DNA of 5,324 nucleotides from Actinomycetota bacterium (GTDB taxonomy: Bacteria > Actinomycetota > Humimicrobiia > Humimicrobiales > Humimicrobiaceae), in contig PWYO01000296.1 of assembly GCA_003567835.1 (NCBI GenBank), positions 1-5,324 on the forward strand. Reading direction: 5' to 3'. Under the pieces are notes generated by a model. That model was given only the letters and a program-made list of their open reading frames with translations. It had not been told where the DNA came from and did no database searches. Positions 5,237 through 5,324 of the stretch are shown in pieces. Position 1 is the stretch's first letter. Each line of letters opens with the position of its first letter. Both the position numbers and the translations under genes were made by a program.

Positions 5237-5324
5237 TTGCTGAAAAAAATTATAATGATTTTAATATTAATGTTTGCCATGTTGCTCCTGACCTCCTGCA
5301 TGGGTACCGGACCAGAGGTGCCAG
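5237..5324 (+). CDS. Putative lipoprotein (3' truncated by window end)
   Basis: Only the first 29 codons are visible. They encode a typical lipoprotein signal peptide: basic start (LKK), a Leu/Ile/Met-rich hydrophobic core (residues 5-18), and the lipobox LTSC with Cys21 as the lipidated residue. MGTGPEVP follows as the start of a flexible linker. The TTG start is supported by AAGGTGG 8 nt upstream. The gene follows a 208-bp gap with a possible promoter, so it is probably the first gene of a new transcription unit. Nothing can be said about the mature domain, which could be a binding protein, an enzyme or an envelope factor. Confidence 0.75.
   Translation, partial: MLKKIIMILILMFAMLLLTSCMGTGPEVP

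Overview
The window looks like chromosomal DNA from a low-to-moderate GC Firmicute, most likely of the class Clostridia. The evidence is a DacF/PBP5-type D-alanyl-D-alanine carboxypeptidase next to a DUF3048 (YerB-type) lipoprotein, strong GGAGG-type ribosome binding sites, TTG starts, an extended -10 promoter and compact same-strand gene packing. Genus cannot be judged by eye. All eight genes lie on the + strand. I see no RNA gene, CRISPR array, insertion sequence or prophage gene.

Left part (1-2810): a 5'-truncated penicillin-binding carboxypeptidase, a DUF3048 lipoprotein and a hypoxanthine phosphoribosyltransferase (hpt) form a tight set with a 21-nt gap and then a 1-nt TAATG overlap, so they are probably co-transcribed. 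The first two act outside the membrane on or near the cell wall. The third is cytoplasmic purine salvage and carries an Arg where the family's purine-contacting Lys normally sits.

Middle part (2811-5028): a 70-90 nt gap holds an extended -10 promoter (TGCTATAAT). Downstream are a DUF151 'bifunctional nuclease' family protein, a 130-aa protein that reads as a small PD-(D/E)XK-type nuclease fold (ATGA overlap with the previous gene), a serine-acetyltransferase-like left-handed beta-helix protein and a 216-aa protein with two membrane segments and a helical outside loop. Spacings of -4, 6 and 18 nt suggest one operon, possibly also reached by read-through from hpt because no terminator is visible between them.

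Right end (5029-5324): a 208-bp AT-rich intergenic stretch holds a 7-bp inverted repeat and a second possible extended -10 promoter. After it comes the first 29 codons of another lipoprotein gene, cut by the window end.

The best candidate for something undescribed is hpt followed by two nuclease-like proteins. From memory, not checked, relatives of the 130-aa protein occur near or fused to hypoxanthine phosphoribosyltransferases in other bacteria, which would suggest a functional link between a purine phosphoribosyltransferase-like protein and a nuclease. The acetyltransferase is a second candidate: it has lost the serine-binding residues of its family.
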